Shown here: piece after piece, positions 25,148-34,143 of the stretch
How positions within the stretch are numbered: the stretch's first letter is position 1
How the letters are laid out: every line of letters begins with the position of its first letter
Source of the DNA: Actinotignum schaalii FB123-CNA-2
GTDB taxonomy: Bacteria; Actinomycetota; Actinomycetes; Actinomycetales; Actinomycetaceae
Reading direction: 5' to 3'
NCBI RefSeq assembly: GCF_000411135.1
Contig: NZ_KE150262.1
Span: forward strand, 114,419 to 178,418
Length of the DNA stretch: 64,000 nt
Translations under genes and position numbers: made by a program
Notes under the pieces: model-generated
Told to the model about the DNA's origin: nothing
Database searches by the model: none
Seen by the model: the letters and a program-made list of their open reading frames with translations, nothing else

Positions 25148-26404
25148 ATGAAGATCTTGCACACCTCCGATTGGCATCTCGGGCGCACCCTGCACCGGGC
25201 GGATCTCACTCCCGCCTTTGAGCTGTGGGTGGATCACGTGGTGGATACCGTGCGGGAACGTGAGGTAGATGCCCTCCTTATTAGCGGGGATGTCTATGAT
25301 CGCAGCGTTCCACCCGCTCCCATGGTTGAGCTTTTTTCGCGCACCCTGCGGAGGCTCGCGCAGCTCACCACCGTCATTTTGATCTCCGGGAACCATGATT
25401 CCCCCCAGCGCCTGGGCTTCGGTGCGGAACTTTTCCAGGAGCGTATTGTTATTCGCACCGATCCGCTGCGCTGCACTCAGCCGGTAGAGGTGCGGGACCG
25501 TGCCGGGAAGCTCGGAGCGCTGGTCTACCCCGTTCCCTATTTGGATCCTGATGTGGAACGGCGCCGCCTGGCGGGCGGTGATGCGCGCGTTGGTGTGGAT
25601 GATTCGGATAGCGCAAAGTTGCTAGAGCGCTCGCACGCCGCGGTGATGCGCGCAGCTGTGGGGCGTATTGCCGCGGATATCCAGCACGGCCCGCACGCCG
25701 GCCAGCCATTGGCCCGTATCGTTATGGCACATGCCTTCGTTGCCGGCGGGGCGGCCAGTGAATCCGAACGCGATATTTCGGTGGGCGGGGTAGAAGTTGT
25801 TCCCGCCTCGCTTTTCGCCCTGGATGGTGCGGGGGAACGCGCTACCCGGGGCCTCAGCTACGTGGCTCTCGGTCATTTACATTCTCCGCAGCGGGTAGGT
25901 GGCGCGCCAGAGCCGGGTACTTCTGGCATGAGCGAGCTGCCTCCTATGCGCTACTCGGGTTCACCCATCGCTTTTTCGTTCTCAGAAACCCGGCCTAAAT
26001 CTTCTGTTCTTCTCACTTTTGAAGGCGGAGTGTTAGTGGAAGAAGAGCTCATTCCCGCTCCGGTATGGCGCCCCATCGTCACTATCGAAGCGCCGCTAAC
26101 TGAGGTGCTCAGCCCGGCACACCATAATGATCGGAGCAAATTCGCGCGCATTCTCGTGACCGATCCAGCCCGCCCGGCAGATCTGACCACCCGGGTAAGG
26201 GCCGCTTTCCCGCACGCCTTAGAAATTCGCCACGTGGTGGATCCGGCCGCTACCCGCCACAGCACGGCAGATACCCGGCGGCTTGATGCTTTGAGCGTGT
26301 TGCGCCAATTCATGACAGAAAGCGGGCGCCGGGATCTCACGGAGGAAGAAGATCATGTCATGGTAACGGCATGGGAAGCCGTTCGCACCGGGGAAAAGGA
26401 GTAA
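25148..26404 (+). CDS. sbcD: Nuclease SbcCD subunit D
   Basis: This 418-residue Mre11-type nuclease has the phosphoesterase motifs HTSDWHLGR, LISGDVYDR, ISGNHDSPQR and ALGHLHSPQR, which bind two manganese ions. With SbcC it cuts hairpins and DNA ends during repair and replication. It is followed 6 bp later by sbcC. The C-terminal region is longer than some relatives but ordinary. Confidence 0.95.
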   Translation: MKILHTSDWHLGRTLHRADLTPAFELWVDHVVDTVREREVDALLISGDVYDRSVPPAPMVELFSRTLRRLAQLTTVILISGNHDSPQRLGFGAELFQERIVIRTDPLRCTQPVEVRDRAGKLGALVYPVPYLDPDVERRRLAGGDARVGVDDSDSAKLLERSHAAVMRAAVGRIAADIQHGPHAGQPLARIVMAHAFVAGGAASESERDISVGGVEVVPASLFALDGAGERATRGLSYVALGHLHSPQRVGGAPEPGTSGMSELPPMRYSGSPIAFSFSETRPKSSVLLTFEGGVLVEEELIPAPVWRPIVTIEAPLTEVLSPAHHNDRSKFARILVTDPARPADLTTRVRAAFPHALEIRHVVDPAATRHSTADTRRLDALSVLRQFMTESGRRDLTEEEDHVMVTAWEAVRTGEKE

Positions 26405-26410
26405 GGGCTC

Positions 26411-29400
26411 ATGCAGTTGCGCCGCTTAGAACTTCAGGGTATCGGCTCCTTCGCCGGGCGGGAAGTCATTGATTTTGATGCCCTGGGAGCATCCGGGCTT
26501 TTCCTGGTGGAAGGGCCCACGGGGGCGGGAAAATCAACCATTATTGACGCCGTTGTTTTCGGGCTTTTCGGTACGGTAGCCGGTGGGAAAGAAAGTTCAA
26601 CCGAGCGCCTGCGTTCCACGCATGTTGATCCCTCCACCACCAGCTACGCGGACGTTATTTTCACCATCGAAGCGGGTACGTTCCGGGTGCGGCGCACCCC
26701 TAGCTTTACCAAGCCGGGTAATTCCTCCCCCACCGCCGCCACCGCGAAATTGTGGAAGCTCTCCGAAGCCGCAGTGGACCTCGGAGATATAGATGGCGGC
26801 TCGCCGATCGCGACCAAAGCTCGCGATGTCGGGGTGTATATCAGCAATCTACTCGGCCTCAATGCGGAACAATTCTTGCAAACTATCGTGCTCCCGCAAG
26901 GGAAATTCGCTGAATTTCTACGGCTAGAAAGCCAAGAACGCACCAGGCTTCTCACCCAGATTTTCGATACCCGGGTTTTTGGTTCTGTTACCCAGTGGCT
27001 CACGGATCACGCCCGCGCAGCGCGCGGTGCTATTGCGGGCGCTCAGGAAACCTTCGTGCGGGCCGTCTCGAATACCGCGACCGCCTTGGAACTGCCACCT
27101 GAAGAAAGTGAATCTCTTACCGCCGCCGCTCAAGGCGTGGATTTACCAGCCGAAGGTGAAAAGGTGGTCGCTGGCCTAGAGCAAGCTCTCGCCACTGCCG
27201 CGAAACGTGCTAACGATGCGCTCGCCCGGGCCGAAGAAGCAGAAAACGTATTTGAGCGGGCACAGGAGCACGAAAACGCGCAGCGCACCCTGGCTAGCCG
27301 CATCGAACGCCGCACGGAGCTGCGCGCCCGGGCAGGCCAACTCGGCGAACGCAAAGATGCGATCACCGCGGATCGTGCTCGCCTCGCGGCCCACCGCGCC
27401 GCTACCCCGCTACTCCCGTATATTCACGCGTTGGCACGGGCTCGCCAAGAAAGCCGTAATTGCGCCGATGCCTGCGCAGAAGCTCAGGCCCACCTCGTTG
27501 CTACTTTCGCGAAATTGGGCGCGAGCACAGGGCGGGTTGCTAACCCCATTACTGATATCACCCCTGCCGGAGTGGAATCCGGGCGACGTGCGGTCACGGA
27601 GCTAAGCGAAGCCAGCGGGCGCTTGACCGAATTGGAGCGCGCGGAACATGAGGTAGAGCGCAAACAACAGGAAGCTGCCCGCGCTACCGAACAGCTTGCC
27701 GAGCGCCGTAGCGCGATGGAAAAGCTACGCGATGAAGCTGCTATTGCCGCAGCTGAACGCGAGGATGTGGAGGGCAAGTTAGATACGGCCCGCACCATCG
27801 CGAGTGGTGAGCCCGCGGCCGCGCAGCGGGTACACAGCGCCACGGGTCTCCTCGAAGTATTGGAGCGGGTGGCCGCCAGTGAAAACGCGGAAGCAGAAGC
27901 TCGTGCCGCGCTGGCAGATGCCCTCAGCCAGGTCCAGGAAACGGAAAGTAACGCCCGGGAAATCACCGATGCGTGGGTACAGTCCACCGCCGGTGAATTA
28001 GCGGGGCAGCTACGTGAGAACGAGCCCTGCCCGGTGTGCGGGTCATGCACCCACCCGGCTCCCGCTCCCCCGGAAGCTGTTCGCGCCACCGCCGCGCAGG
28101 TGAAAATCTCCCAAGAAGCAGCCTCCGCCGCCCGGGAAAAATACAGCACCTGCCTAGCACACCTGGAGAAAATAAAAGCCCAGCTTACGGAACAACGTGC
28201 CATCGCGGGGGATGTCACTACCGAAGTAGCCACTGCGGAATTAGCTGCCGCCCGTGCTGACTTGAATGCGGCACAACAGGCGGCATTGCGCGTTCTCGAC
28301 TTGGAGCAGCGGCTCGCGCAGCTTGCCGAACAAACTAGTTCGCGGGAAACATCCTTGGAACAATTACGTAGCGACGTGGCACATTTAGAGGCTGCCAGCA
28401 CCGCCCATGCTCGTGATATCAGCGAGCAACTCGCGCGCCTCAGCGCGGAATACGCCGGCTTTGCTTCTATCGCGGAGCGCCGCGCGGCTCTTGATGATCT
28501 GCGTGAAGCCCAAGATGCCTGGAACACTGCCGCCAGCGGGGTACTCGCTGCGCGTGAAGATGAACAAACTCGCGGCAAAGAACTCACGGCGGCTCTGGCC
28601 GGCACTGAATTCGCGGATGCGGAATCTGTGAACGCTGCCCTGCTCAACGGGGCGGACGAGGCACACCTCCAGGATTCCATCACCGCTTTTGATGAGGAAT
28701 GCCGCGATGTGAAGCGTGAACTTGCCGAACCGGAGCTCGCTGAGCTTCCTGAAGATGCCCGGGCTGATGTCACAGGGGCGGAAGAAGCCAGTGCACTGGC
28801 ACGCCGCGCTGCTCAAGAAGCGCGGGCGCACGCCACCCGGGCGGAGAACCAGGCACGATCCGGGCGGGAACGCCTATATACCACTCAGCGGGATCTACAA
28901 GCGTGGCGGGCGGTGCGTGAGCATTCCGGGGCGGTTGTACGTTTAGCTTCCTTAGCTACCGCCGGTCCCGAATCGGTAACGAAAGTACCCCTGGAAACCT
29001 TCGTGCTACAACACCGTTTCGAGCAAGTTGTTGAAGTCGCTAATGAGCAGCTCACAGATATTTCCCTCGGGCGTTTCGAACTCATCCGAACGGACGAAAA
29101 GGAGAAAGGCAGTCACCAGTCGAAAACCGGTCTCGGGCTGGCTGTTATTGACCACGCCGGCCCCGAACCGGTCCAGCGCTCCGTTCGCACACTTTCGGGA
29201 GGGGAAACATTCTATGTATCTATCTCCCTGGCGCTTGCCTTAGCGGAAGTGGTGCGCGCGGAAAACGGTGGGATCCACCTTGACACCCTCCTCATTGACG
29301 AAGGTTTCGGTTCACTTTCCGACGGAGCACTCGACCAGGTCATGGGGGTGCTGCACGGCCTAGGAAAAAACGGGCGCACCGTGGGCGTTGTCTCGCACGT

Positions 29401-29485
29401 CTCCGAAATGAAACAGATGATCAGCGAGCGCATCTCCGTTATCCCGCGGGCCGACGGCACCTCACATATCCGCGTGACTGCCTAA
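26411..29485 (+). CDS. sbcC: Nuclease SbcCD subunit C
   Basis: The 1024-residue Rad50-type SMC ATPase has Walker A GPTGAGKSTIID (about residue 37), the Rad50 zinc hook CPVCGSC (about 540) between two long coiled coils rich in Ala, Glu and Arg, and the C-terminal signature VRTLSGGETFYVSISLALALAEV with Walker B LDTLLIDEGFGSLS. It forms the SbcCD complex with the upstream nuclease. The gene keeps the regular length and both heads. Confidence 0.95.
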   Translation: MQLRRLELQGIGSFAGREVIDFDALGASGLFLVEGPTGAGKSTIIDAVVFGLFGTVAGGKESSTERLRSTHVDPSTTSYADVIFTIEAGTFRVRRTPSFTKPGNSSPTAATAKLWKLSEAAVDLGDIDGGSPIATKARDVGVYISNLLGLNAEQFLQTIVLPQGKFAEFLRLESQERTRLLTQIFDTRVFGSVTQWLTDHARAARGAIAGAQETFVRAVSNTATALELPPEESESLTAAAQGVDLPAEGEKVVAGLEQALATAAKRANDALARAEEAENVFERAQEHENAQRTLASRIERRTELRARAGQLGERKDAITADRARLAAHRAATPLLPYIHALARARQESRNCADACAEAQAHLVATFAKLGASTGRVANPITDITPAGVESGRRAVTELSEASGRLTELERAEHEVERKQQEAARATEQLAERRSAMEKLRDEAAIAAAEREDVEGKLDTARTIASGEPAAAQRVHSATGLLEVLERVAASENAEAEARAALADALSQVQETESNAREITDAWVQSTAGELAGQLRENEPCPVCGSCTHPAPAPPEAVRATAAQVKISQEAASAAREKYSTCLAHLEKIKAQLTEQRAIAGDVTTEVATAELAAARADLNAAQQAALRVLDLEQRLAQLAEQTSSRETSLEQLRSDVAHLEAASTAHARDISEQLARLSAEYAGFASIAERRAALDDLREAQDAWNTAASGVLAAREDEQTRGKELTAALAGTEFADAESVNAALLNGADEAHLQDSITAFDEECRDVKRELAEPELAELPEDARADVTGAEEASALARRAAQEARAHATRAENQARSGRERLYTTQRDLQAWRAVREHSGAVVRLASLATAGPESVTKVPLETFVLQHRFEQVVEVANEQLTDISLGRFELIRTDEKEKGSHQSKTGLGLAVIDHAGPEPVQRSVRTLSGGETFYVSISLALALAEVVRAENGGIHLDTLLIDEGFGSLSDGALDQVMGVLHGLGKNGRTVGVVSHVSEMKQMISERISVIPRADGTSHIRVTA

Positions 29486-29587
29486 AGCGGCTGTCGCCCG
29501 CTGTACTGCTCAGCCTCACCCGACCGGCACGGCGCTGCCCTCGCGGATCGGCCCGGGCGAGAATCAACACCAAGCGCGTAGCGGTCT

Positions 29588-30109
29588 CTAAGCCCGCACC
29601 GCAGCTCCCAGTTCGAAGGCTAATTCAAGGCGCTCGGAAACGTCATACCAGAGCAAGTCCTCCTCGGCAAGCACCTCAAAAGCTGCCTCGTCATCAGGCC
29701 CTGCCAATACGTACGCTTCCATGTCCGCCCCGTCCACATGGATGGAGACCACATCATCCCAGGAGAGCTCTTCGGAAAGCTCCAGAGCAGTGGGCAAATA
29801 CTCTTCCGGCTGGGCAAGATCCCGGCATTTCTCAGGTGCCACCTCAGCGGCAATCACCACCCGGCGCGGGCGCAAGCCACCTCGCTCCGGCAGCACTACC
29901 CCGAACCGAGGATCGGCCTTCCCGGCAAACAATCCCGCAACAGCACGCAAAGAATCATCCGCTGCGGCATTGAAAGCAATCGCCTCCAGATAGTCACGAT
30001 CTTCATCATTCACTTCACGTGCCAGAGCCTCCGTTGCCGCGTGCACCACACGCCCGGAAAGCACGGACATCGCCACATCGGCAGGAGTAGCCGGAAGATA
30101 AATTCTCAT
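29588..30109 (-). CDS. DUF6912-family protein
   Basis: The 173-residue protein begins MRIYLPATPADV, typical of the uncharacterised actinobacterial DUF6912 family. It has an acidic C-terminal half (AELSEELSWDDVVSI and AYVLAGPDDEAAFEVLAEEDLLWYD). It is the last gene of a minus-strand run after a ParA-like ATPase (9-bp gap) and a SAF-domain gene. Function is unknown. Confidence 0.72.
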   Translation of the reverse strand: MRIYLPATPADVAMSVLSGRVVHAATEALAREVNDEDRDYLEAIAFNAAADDSLRAVAGLFAGKADPRFGVVLPERGGLRPRRVVIAAEVAPEKCRDLAQPEEYLPTALELSEELSWDDVVSIHVDGADMEAYVLAGPDDEAAFEVLAEEDLLWYDVSERLELAFELGAAVRA

Positions 30110-30118
30110 GCGCCCAGT

Positions 30119-31003
30119 CTACTCACCGTCCACACCCCGATAGTCCAGAACGGCGCGCGCCAGCCGCCGCACATCCCGACTCGCCCCACTGCGAGGGGCT
30201 AAAGCCACCACGCTCATGCCAGCCCGTTCGGCCCGTGCGTAACGGGCGGCGTCGTCACGCACCCCCACCACGGCGGGTATCGATTCCTCCGCGAGCGCGG
30301 CAAAAGCAAGGCGTTCTTCCAGGCCGGCACGGGTGACCACCGGCACGGCCGCACGGCCCAGCGCCCGGGCCCGCCACCACGCTTCCACTCCGCGGCGCAA
30401 ACCCACCGGTCCGGCACGGCAGGCCACCACAACGAGATCCGCAGCGAGGAGGGCACTGAGAGTCAAGCTATCACGCTCCCCCTCATCCTCCGCATCCGCC
30501 CTCTGGTAGTTGCGCTGCCCTAGCTGGTTGTGCTGATGAGGAACGGAGACTCCACCCGTGTGCACAACTGCATCGTCAAGAAAAACGGGCAGTTCCGCGG
30601 CGCAATCGGCAATGGTGATCTCCGCGATGGACCGGAGCGTATCCCAAAGGCCGCCCATACCGGGCCCGGTTAGTTCACGCCAGCGCCCGCCGCGGTTAAG
30701 ACCGGGGAGGAACTGCAAGGTGCCGCGTGGCCCGCCACGCAATTGCCGCATATAACGCGGAAGCTGCTTCTCGATAGCATCGCCGCTATGCAGCGCCCGA
30801 GCCACCCCGATAAGCCCGGAAGGTTCCTCACCCAGATCGACAAGCTGAGCCAAAGACGGGTTGCGGGTATCCGCATCAACCAGCAGCACGGTGTGCTGCT
30901 CGCTTAGCACCCAGGCAAGGTCACGTGCCAAGGTAGAACGCCCCGGTGCCCCCGCGCTCCCCCAGATCACCACCAGAAACCCGGGCTCAGAGTTCGTGCT
31001 CAT
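30119..31003 (-). CDS. ParA/CpaE-like ATPase with Arg in the P-loop
   Basis: The 294-residue protein has a ParA-type N-terminus: VVIWGSAGAPGRSTLARDLAWVL and TVLLVDADTRNPSLAQLVDL. The P-loop ends GRST where the family usually has GKS/T; this GAPGR variant is common in actinobacterial CpaE-like proteins next to SAF-domain genes. The C-terminal part carries LVVACRAGPVGLRRG. It overlaps the SAF gene by 4 bp. A role in pilus or septum positioning is possible, but no Tad pilus genes lie in this window. Confidence 0.75.
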   Translation of the reverse strand: MSTNSEPGFLVVIWGSAGAPGRSTLARDLAWVLSEQHTVLLVDADTRNPSLAQLVDLGEEPSGLIGVARALHSGDAIEKQLPRYMRQLRGGPRGTLQFLPGLNRGGRWRELTGPGMGGLWDTLRSIAEITIADCAAELPVFLDDAVVHTGGVSVPHQHNQLGQRNYQRADAEDEGERDSLTLSALLAADLVVVACRAGPVGLRRGVEAWWRARALGRAAVPVVTRAGLEERLAFAALAEESIPAVVGVRDDAARYARAERAGMSVVALAPRSGASRDVRRLARAVLDYRGVDGE

Positions 31004-31578
31004 TGCACCTCACCTACCAGCGTGAACGAAGCCCCCGCCGCGAGTTCCTCCAGCGCCACACCCAGCTCAGCACGCGGGATATGAACTTCCATCGCCGCCG
31101 TGCCCACGAAATGTGTATCACTAGCCGTTCCCGCGAAAATGACCTCCCGGGAAATCAGCCGGGCGGGAGCTTTTTCGCCGCTGCCACCCGCGGCGGGAAG
31201 TGCCCACAGCTGGGCCGGCGCCCCGCGCGCCAAGGCGGTGGGCAGCGCGCCGCTGAGGGGTAACACCGCCACCACCCGCTCCCCCGCCATGCGCAAAGCC
31301 GACTTTTCCACCAATTCACCCGGATAAATCGTGCGCCCTACCGTACCCACGTGACCTGCACGGATATAGGCATCAGCAAGCCCTGCCGGCAGTTCCACCA
31401 CCGCGAGCCCAGCCTGATCTAGCGACGTACCGGGAACCACCGCCTCGGTCGCCCGATAAACAGGGACAGTAACCGGACCGCGCAGCACGTACGCCCCCGC
31501 GAGCGCACCGGCAGCAATCAGTGCCACCCCACCTGCCAGGCGCGGATCTTTCCACCGCGCCCATGTTTTCTCACGCAT
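31000..31578 (-). CDS. SAF-domain (CpaB/RcpC-like) membrane protein
   Basis: The 192-residue protein has one N-terminal transmembrane helix (LAGGVALIAAGALAGAYVLR) and a SAF domain (VYRATEAVVPGTSLDQAGLAVVELPAG, then GRTIYPGELVEKSALR). CpaB/RcpC proteins with this layout assemble Tad pili, but the rest of the Tad system is missing here. It is the first gene of the operon with the ParA-like and DUF6912 genes. Confidence 0.8.
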   Translation of the reverse strand: MREKTWARWKDPRLAGGVALIAAGALAGAYVLRGPVTVPVYRATEAVVPGTSLDQAGLAVVELPAGLADAYIRAGHVGTVGRTIYPGELVEKSALRMAGERVVAVLPLSGALPTALARGAPAQLWALPAAGGSGEKAPARLISREVIFAGTASDTHFVGTAAMEVHIPRAELGVALEELAAGASFTLVGEVQ

Positions 31579-31735
31579 CTGCCCATCCTTATCCGATTGC
31601 CCGCGATTGACCGCGAATACTCGTGACCGGGAGCAAGTGGGGGATGGCCGGACATAACTGCCACCACGGCTCCGGTCGAACTCGCTCGTGCCGTGGTGAC
31701 AGTGTGGCAGGTAGCACCTAACTCACCAAGCCCCC

Positions 31736-31793
31736 ATCCACAGCTTGTGGATATCGACCTCATCCGTGCCGTTTCTTATATGAGTTATCCACA
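31736..31793. promoter_or_regulatory. Cluster of DnaA-box-like sequences
   Basis: In the 373-bp gap between the SAF gene and the LysM gene (31579-31951) three 9-mers resemble DnaA boxes: ATCCACAG and its inverted neighbour TTGTGGATA (31736-31753), and TTATCCACA (31785-31793), an exact match to the E. coli consensus. No dnaA or dnaN gene is nearby. The remainder of the gap holds no gene, apart from the palindrome listed separately. Confidence 0.5.
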
Positions 31794-31803
31794 GACAAAT
31801 AAT

Positions 31804-31819
31804 GCCGGGTATACCCGGC
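31804..31819. repeat. Perfect 16-bp palindrome
   Basis: GCCGGGTATACCCGGC reads the same on both strands. It is 11 bp after the last DnaA-box-like site and about 130 bp before the LysM gene. It could be a regulator operator or a small hairpin; no partner regulator is identified. Confidence 0.5.
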
Positions 31820-31951
31820 TGATTAATAGTTGAGCCACACGGGACATTTAGTCATACCACCACGGTGAGAACCGCGTGCCACCCGTTCTTCATCACGAAC
31901 GGACCGCGCAGTTCTCGGTCCTGACCGGAAACCCCACCGAAGAGGTTCACG

Positions 31952-32932
31952 ATGTCGGCAACGATCAAAGCGCTGCTTTCAGCGCTCGCGGGGCTCGCGT
32001 CCGCATTTTTCGCGGTCGCGACGGCCCGCCCGTATACCCCGCCCGGGAGCGTCGCCCAGCTCACCGGGATTCTCACCGTGGGCATATGCATCGTTGCGTG
32101 CCTGGCGTGCGCGCGGCTCACCCTCTGCTATTGCGCGGTTGCGCGTTTTGCACGCGGGAAGGACGACGCCGTCACCCGCCTCGCCCGCCGCATCGGCGGA
32201 CGCCGTTTCCACGCGGCTCTCACCAGCACCCTCGCCACGACGCTGGTGGCCGTACCCGGAGCATGGGCCGCAGAGCCAGATTCTAGTAGTGTTATTGATA
32301 TTGGCTGGGGCGGTGATTATTCTGCTCTTCTCACCTCGTCGTCTCCGCCCAGGCCAGATCCCACCGGGCTTTTCCGTGTAAACCCTGATGAATTGCTTGG
32401 TGATATCTCGTATCGAGATGCGGAAGGTAGTTACTATCTGCACCCACCTATACCATCCGCTACGTCTCCTTCGACCGACCCTCATGAACCAGGTGAGCCA
32501 GGCGAAGCGATGGAACCGGGTGCACCTAGCAATGTTGCCACCAATTCTTCCCCCTCAACCTCCTTGGGTCGCCTGGCTGAACCGGCTCACCTTGACCAAG
32601 CGGACGATCCGGGTAGCGTTCTCGCCGAATCGCCACGTTCACCAACGCCGAGCACGCCCACTCTCTCTACAACCGATATTTCAGATCTAGCCGCCCCTAT
32701 CTTCACCCCGGAACTTCAACCTCCCGAAGGGCCACGGACAGCACCTGCGCCGGCCTATATTGTTCAGCCCGGGGACACTCTCTGGGATATCGCCGCTACT
32801 GACCTCGGTGCGGGCGCGAGCGATGCGGATATCCTCAGCTACGTACACGCCATCACCACGGCAAATACCATCGAGAATAGCGACCTTATTTATCCTGGCG
32901 AGCACTTCATTCTTCCGCCCACGCGCGAATAA
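31952..32932 (+). CDS. LysM-domain membrane protein
   Basis: The 326-residue protein has two N-terminal transmembrane helices (AGLASAFFAVATARPYT, GILTVGICIVACLACARLTLC), a third hydrophobic stretch ending in a signal-like AWAAEP, a Pro/Ser/Thr/Glu-rich linker (about residues 150-250) and a C-terminal LysM domain (YIVQPGDTLWDIAATDLGAG to YPGEHFILPP). It is probably exported and binds peptidoglycan. It is followed by the Rv3235-family gene, an arrangement seen in actinobacteria near secA. Confidence 0.85.
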   Translation: MSATIKALLSALAGLASAFFAVATARPYTPPGSVAQLTGILTVGICIVACLACARLTLCYCAVARFARGKDDAVTRLARRIGGRRFHAALTSTLATTLVAVPGAWAAEPDSSSVIDIGWGGDYSALLTSSSPPRPDPTGLFRVNPDELLGDISYRDAEGSYYLHPPIPSATSPSTDPHEPGEPGEAMEPGAPSNVATNSSPSTSLGRLAEPAHLDQADDPGSVLAESPRSPTPSTPTLSTTDISDLAAPIFTPELQPPEGPRTAPAPAYIVQPGDTLWDIAATDLGAGASDADILSYVHAITTANTIENSDLIYPGEHFILPPTRE

Positions 32933-33030
32933 AAGAAACGCCTTGTCACCCCGCATCCAGCTTTACCACCAATCCAGCTTGCCTCGGTCACCGAGGCGTA
33001 TCCCCTATCCCACGCTCTCAAGGAGACGAT

Positions 33031-34020
33031 ATGTCCACTGCCCCACATACCGAAAATACCCCCGGTGCTACCGAAACGACGGAGCCCCCGCACCCCGAGC
33101 CGTCACCCATATCCAGTGCTGCGGGTCAGGATCTGCCGCCTCCTGAGGACGTCGCATCGGAAGGCCAGTCGCGTTCGGGTTCCCGCCACGAGGCGGAGGA
33201 AGCGGAAACAATTCGGGTATCTCGGCTCCCACCTGCACCACCTCCCGTCTATGCGCAACCAGAGACTGATGACATTGTCGCCTCTTTCGATCAGGTGCAA
33301 CTCGCGGAAGTAACGCAATACCGGGCGGTCACCCGCCACCCGCCTTTCTCGCGCGTGCCCCACGAGGAAAACACCTGCGTAGCGGAGAACCCGCCGCCGA
33401 CCGCCGACGAGCCCCAGATAATCTCCGGTGACCTTCTCGATGCACAAGCCGCCACCGACGCGGATCCCACCGATGGGATGTCACCCGGAAATGATATTGT
33501 GCGTGCCGATACCAGCGGACCTACCGATGACATTGAGATCATCGATAGCGGTCACAGCGCCACTAACCTCGAGACCGCACCGAGCGAGTCCGAACTGCAC
33601 CAATGGAACCGGCTCGCACTATCGGCCACACCCTACCGGGATATTTGGCGTGAGGACATGGCCACCCTCGATGACCCGCTTCCGCCCGGAATCCGAGCAC
33701 CGCACCGCTTCGCCGCCGGAATAATTACCTATTCCTTTGAGGTACTGTTGGGCCACCGCGCTCCCGGATATGTGCGCCCACACCTTGTCCCGGAGGTTTT
33801 CGCGGCGCTGGTGCGCCGGGCCGGCCTGGCTATGCGCATTAAGGGGAAAGCGCCCTGGCCCGGGGATCTGCGGATTTCCACGCTCAAAATAACGCATCCG
33901 CGCCCGCGCGTAGCCGAGGTGATCGCCTGCGTATCTTCGGGCGAGCGAAACCATGCAGTTGCGATGCGCTTGGAATTCCTCCGGGGAAGATGGATCGTCG
34001 TCGCCCTTGAAATTGGGTAA
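33031..34020 (+). CDS. Rv3235-family (DUF6459) protein
   Basis: The first two-thirds of this 329-residue protein are low-complexity acidic and Pro-rich sequence. The C-terminal 110 residues (PHRFAAGIITYSFEVLLGHRAPG to VAMRLEFLRGRWIVVALEIG) match the Rv3235 family found beside secA in many actinobacteria. Function is unknown; its conserved place suggests a link to secretion or cell-wall growth. A strong hairpin separates it from the convergent secA gene. Confidence 0.75.
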   Translation: MSTAPHTENTPGATETTEPPHPEPSPISSAAGQDLPPPEDVASEGQSRSGSRHEAEEAETIRVSRLPPAPPPVYAQPETDDIVASFDQVQLAEVTQYRAVTRHPPFSRVPHEENTCVAENPPPTADEPQIISGDLLDAQAATDADPTDGMSPGNDIVRADTSGPTDDIEIIDSGHSATNLETAPSESELHQWNRLALSATPYRDIWREDMATLDDPLPPGIRAPHRFAAGIITYSFEVLLGHRAPGYVRPHLVPEVFAALVRRAGLAMRIKGKAPWPGDLRISTLKITHPRPRVAEVIACVSSGERNHAVAMRLEFLRGRWIVVALEIG

Positions 34021-34070
34021 ACGGAACGTAAGGATAAAAGAACGCGAGCCCGGACCTATTAAACATAAGC

Positions 34071-34111
34071 GCCGGCCGGTCACGTAACTATCACGCACGT
34101 GACCGGCCGGC
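34071..34111. terminator. Long hairpin between Rv3235-family gene and secA
   Basis: A perfect 15-bp stem GCCGGCCGGTCACGT with its complement at 34097-34111 and an 11-nt loop, without a U-run. It lies between convergent genes and probably stops transcription in both directions. Confidence 0.7.
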
Positions 34112-34143
34112 ACCCCGTATGTCTACCGCTAACGACTTACCGC

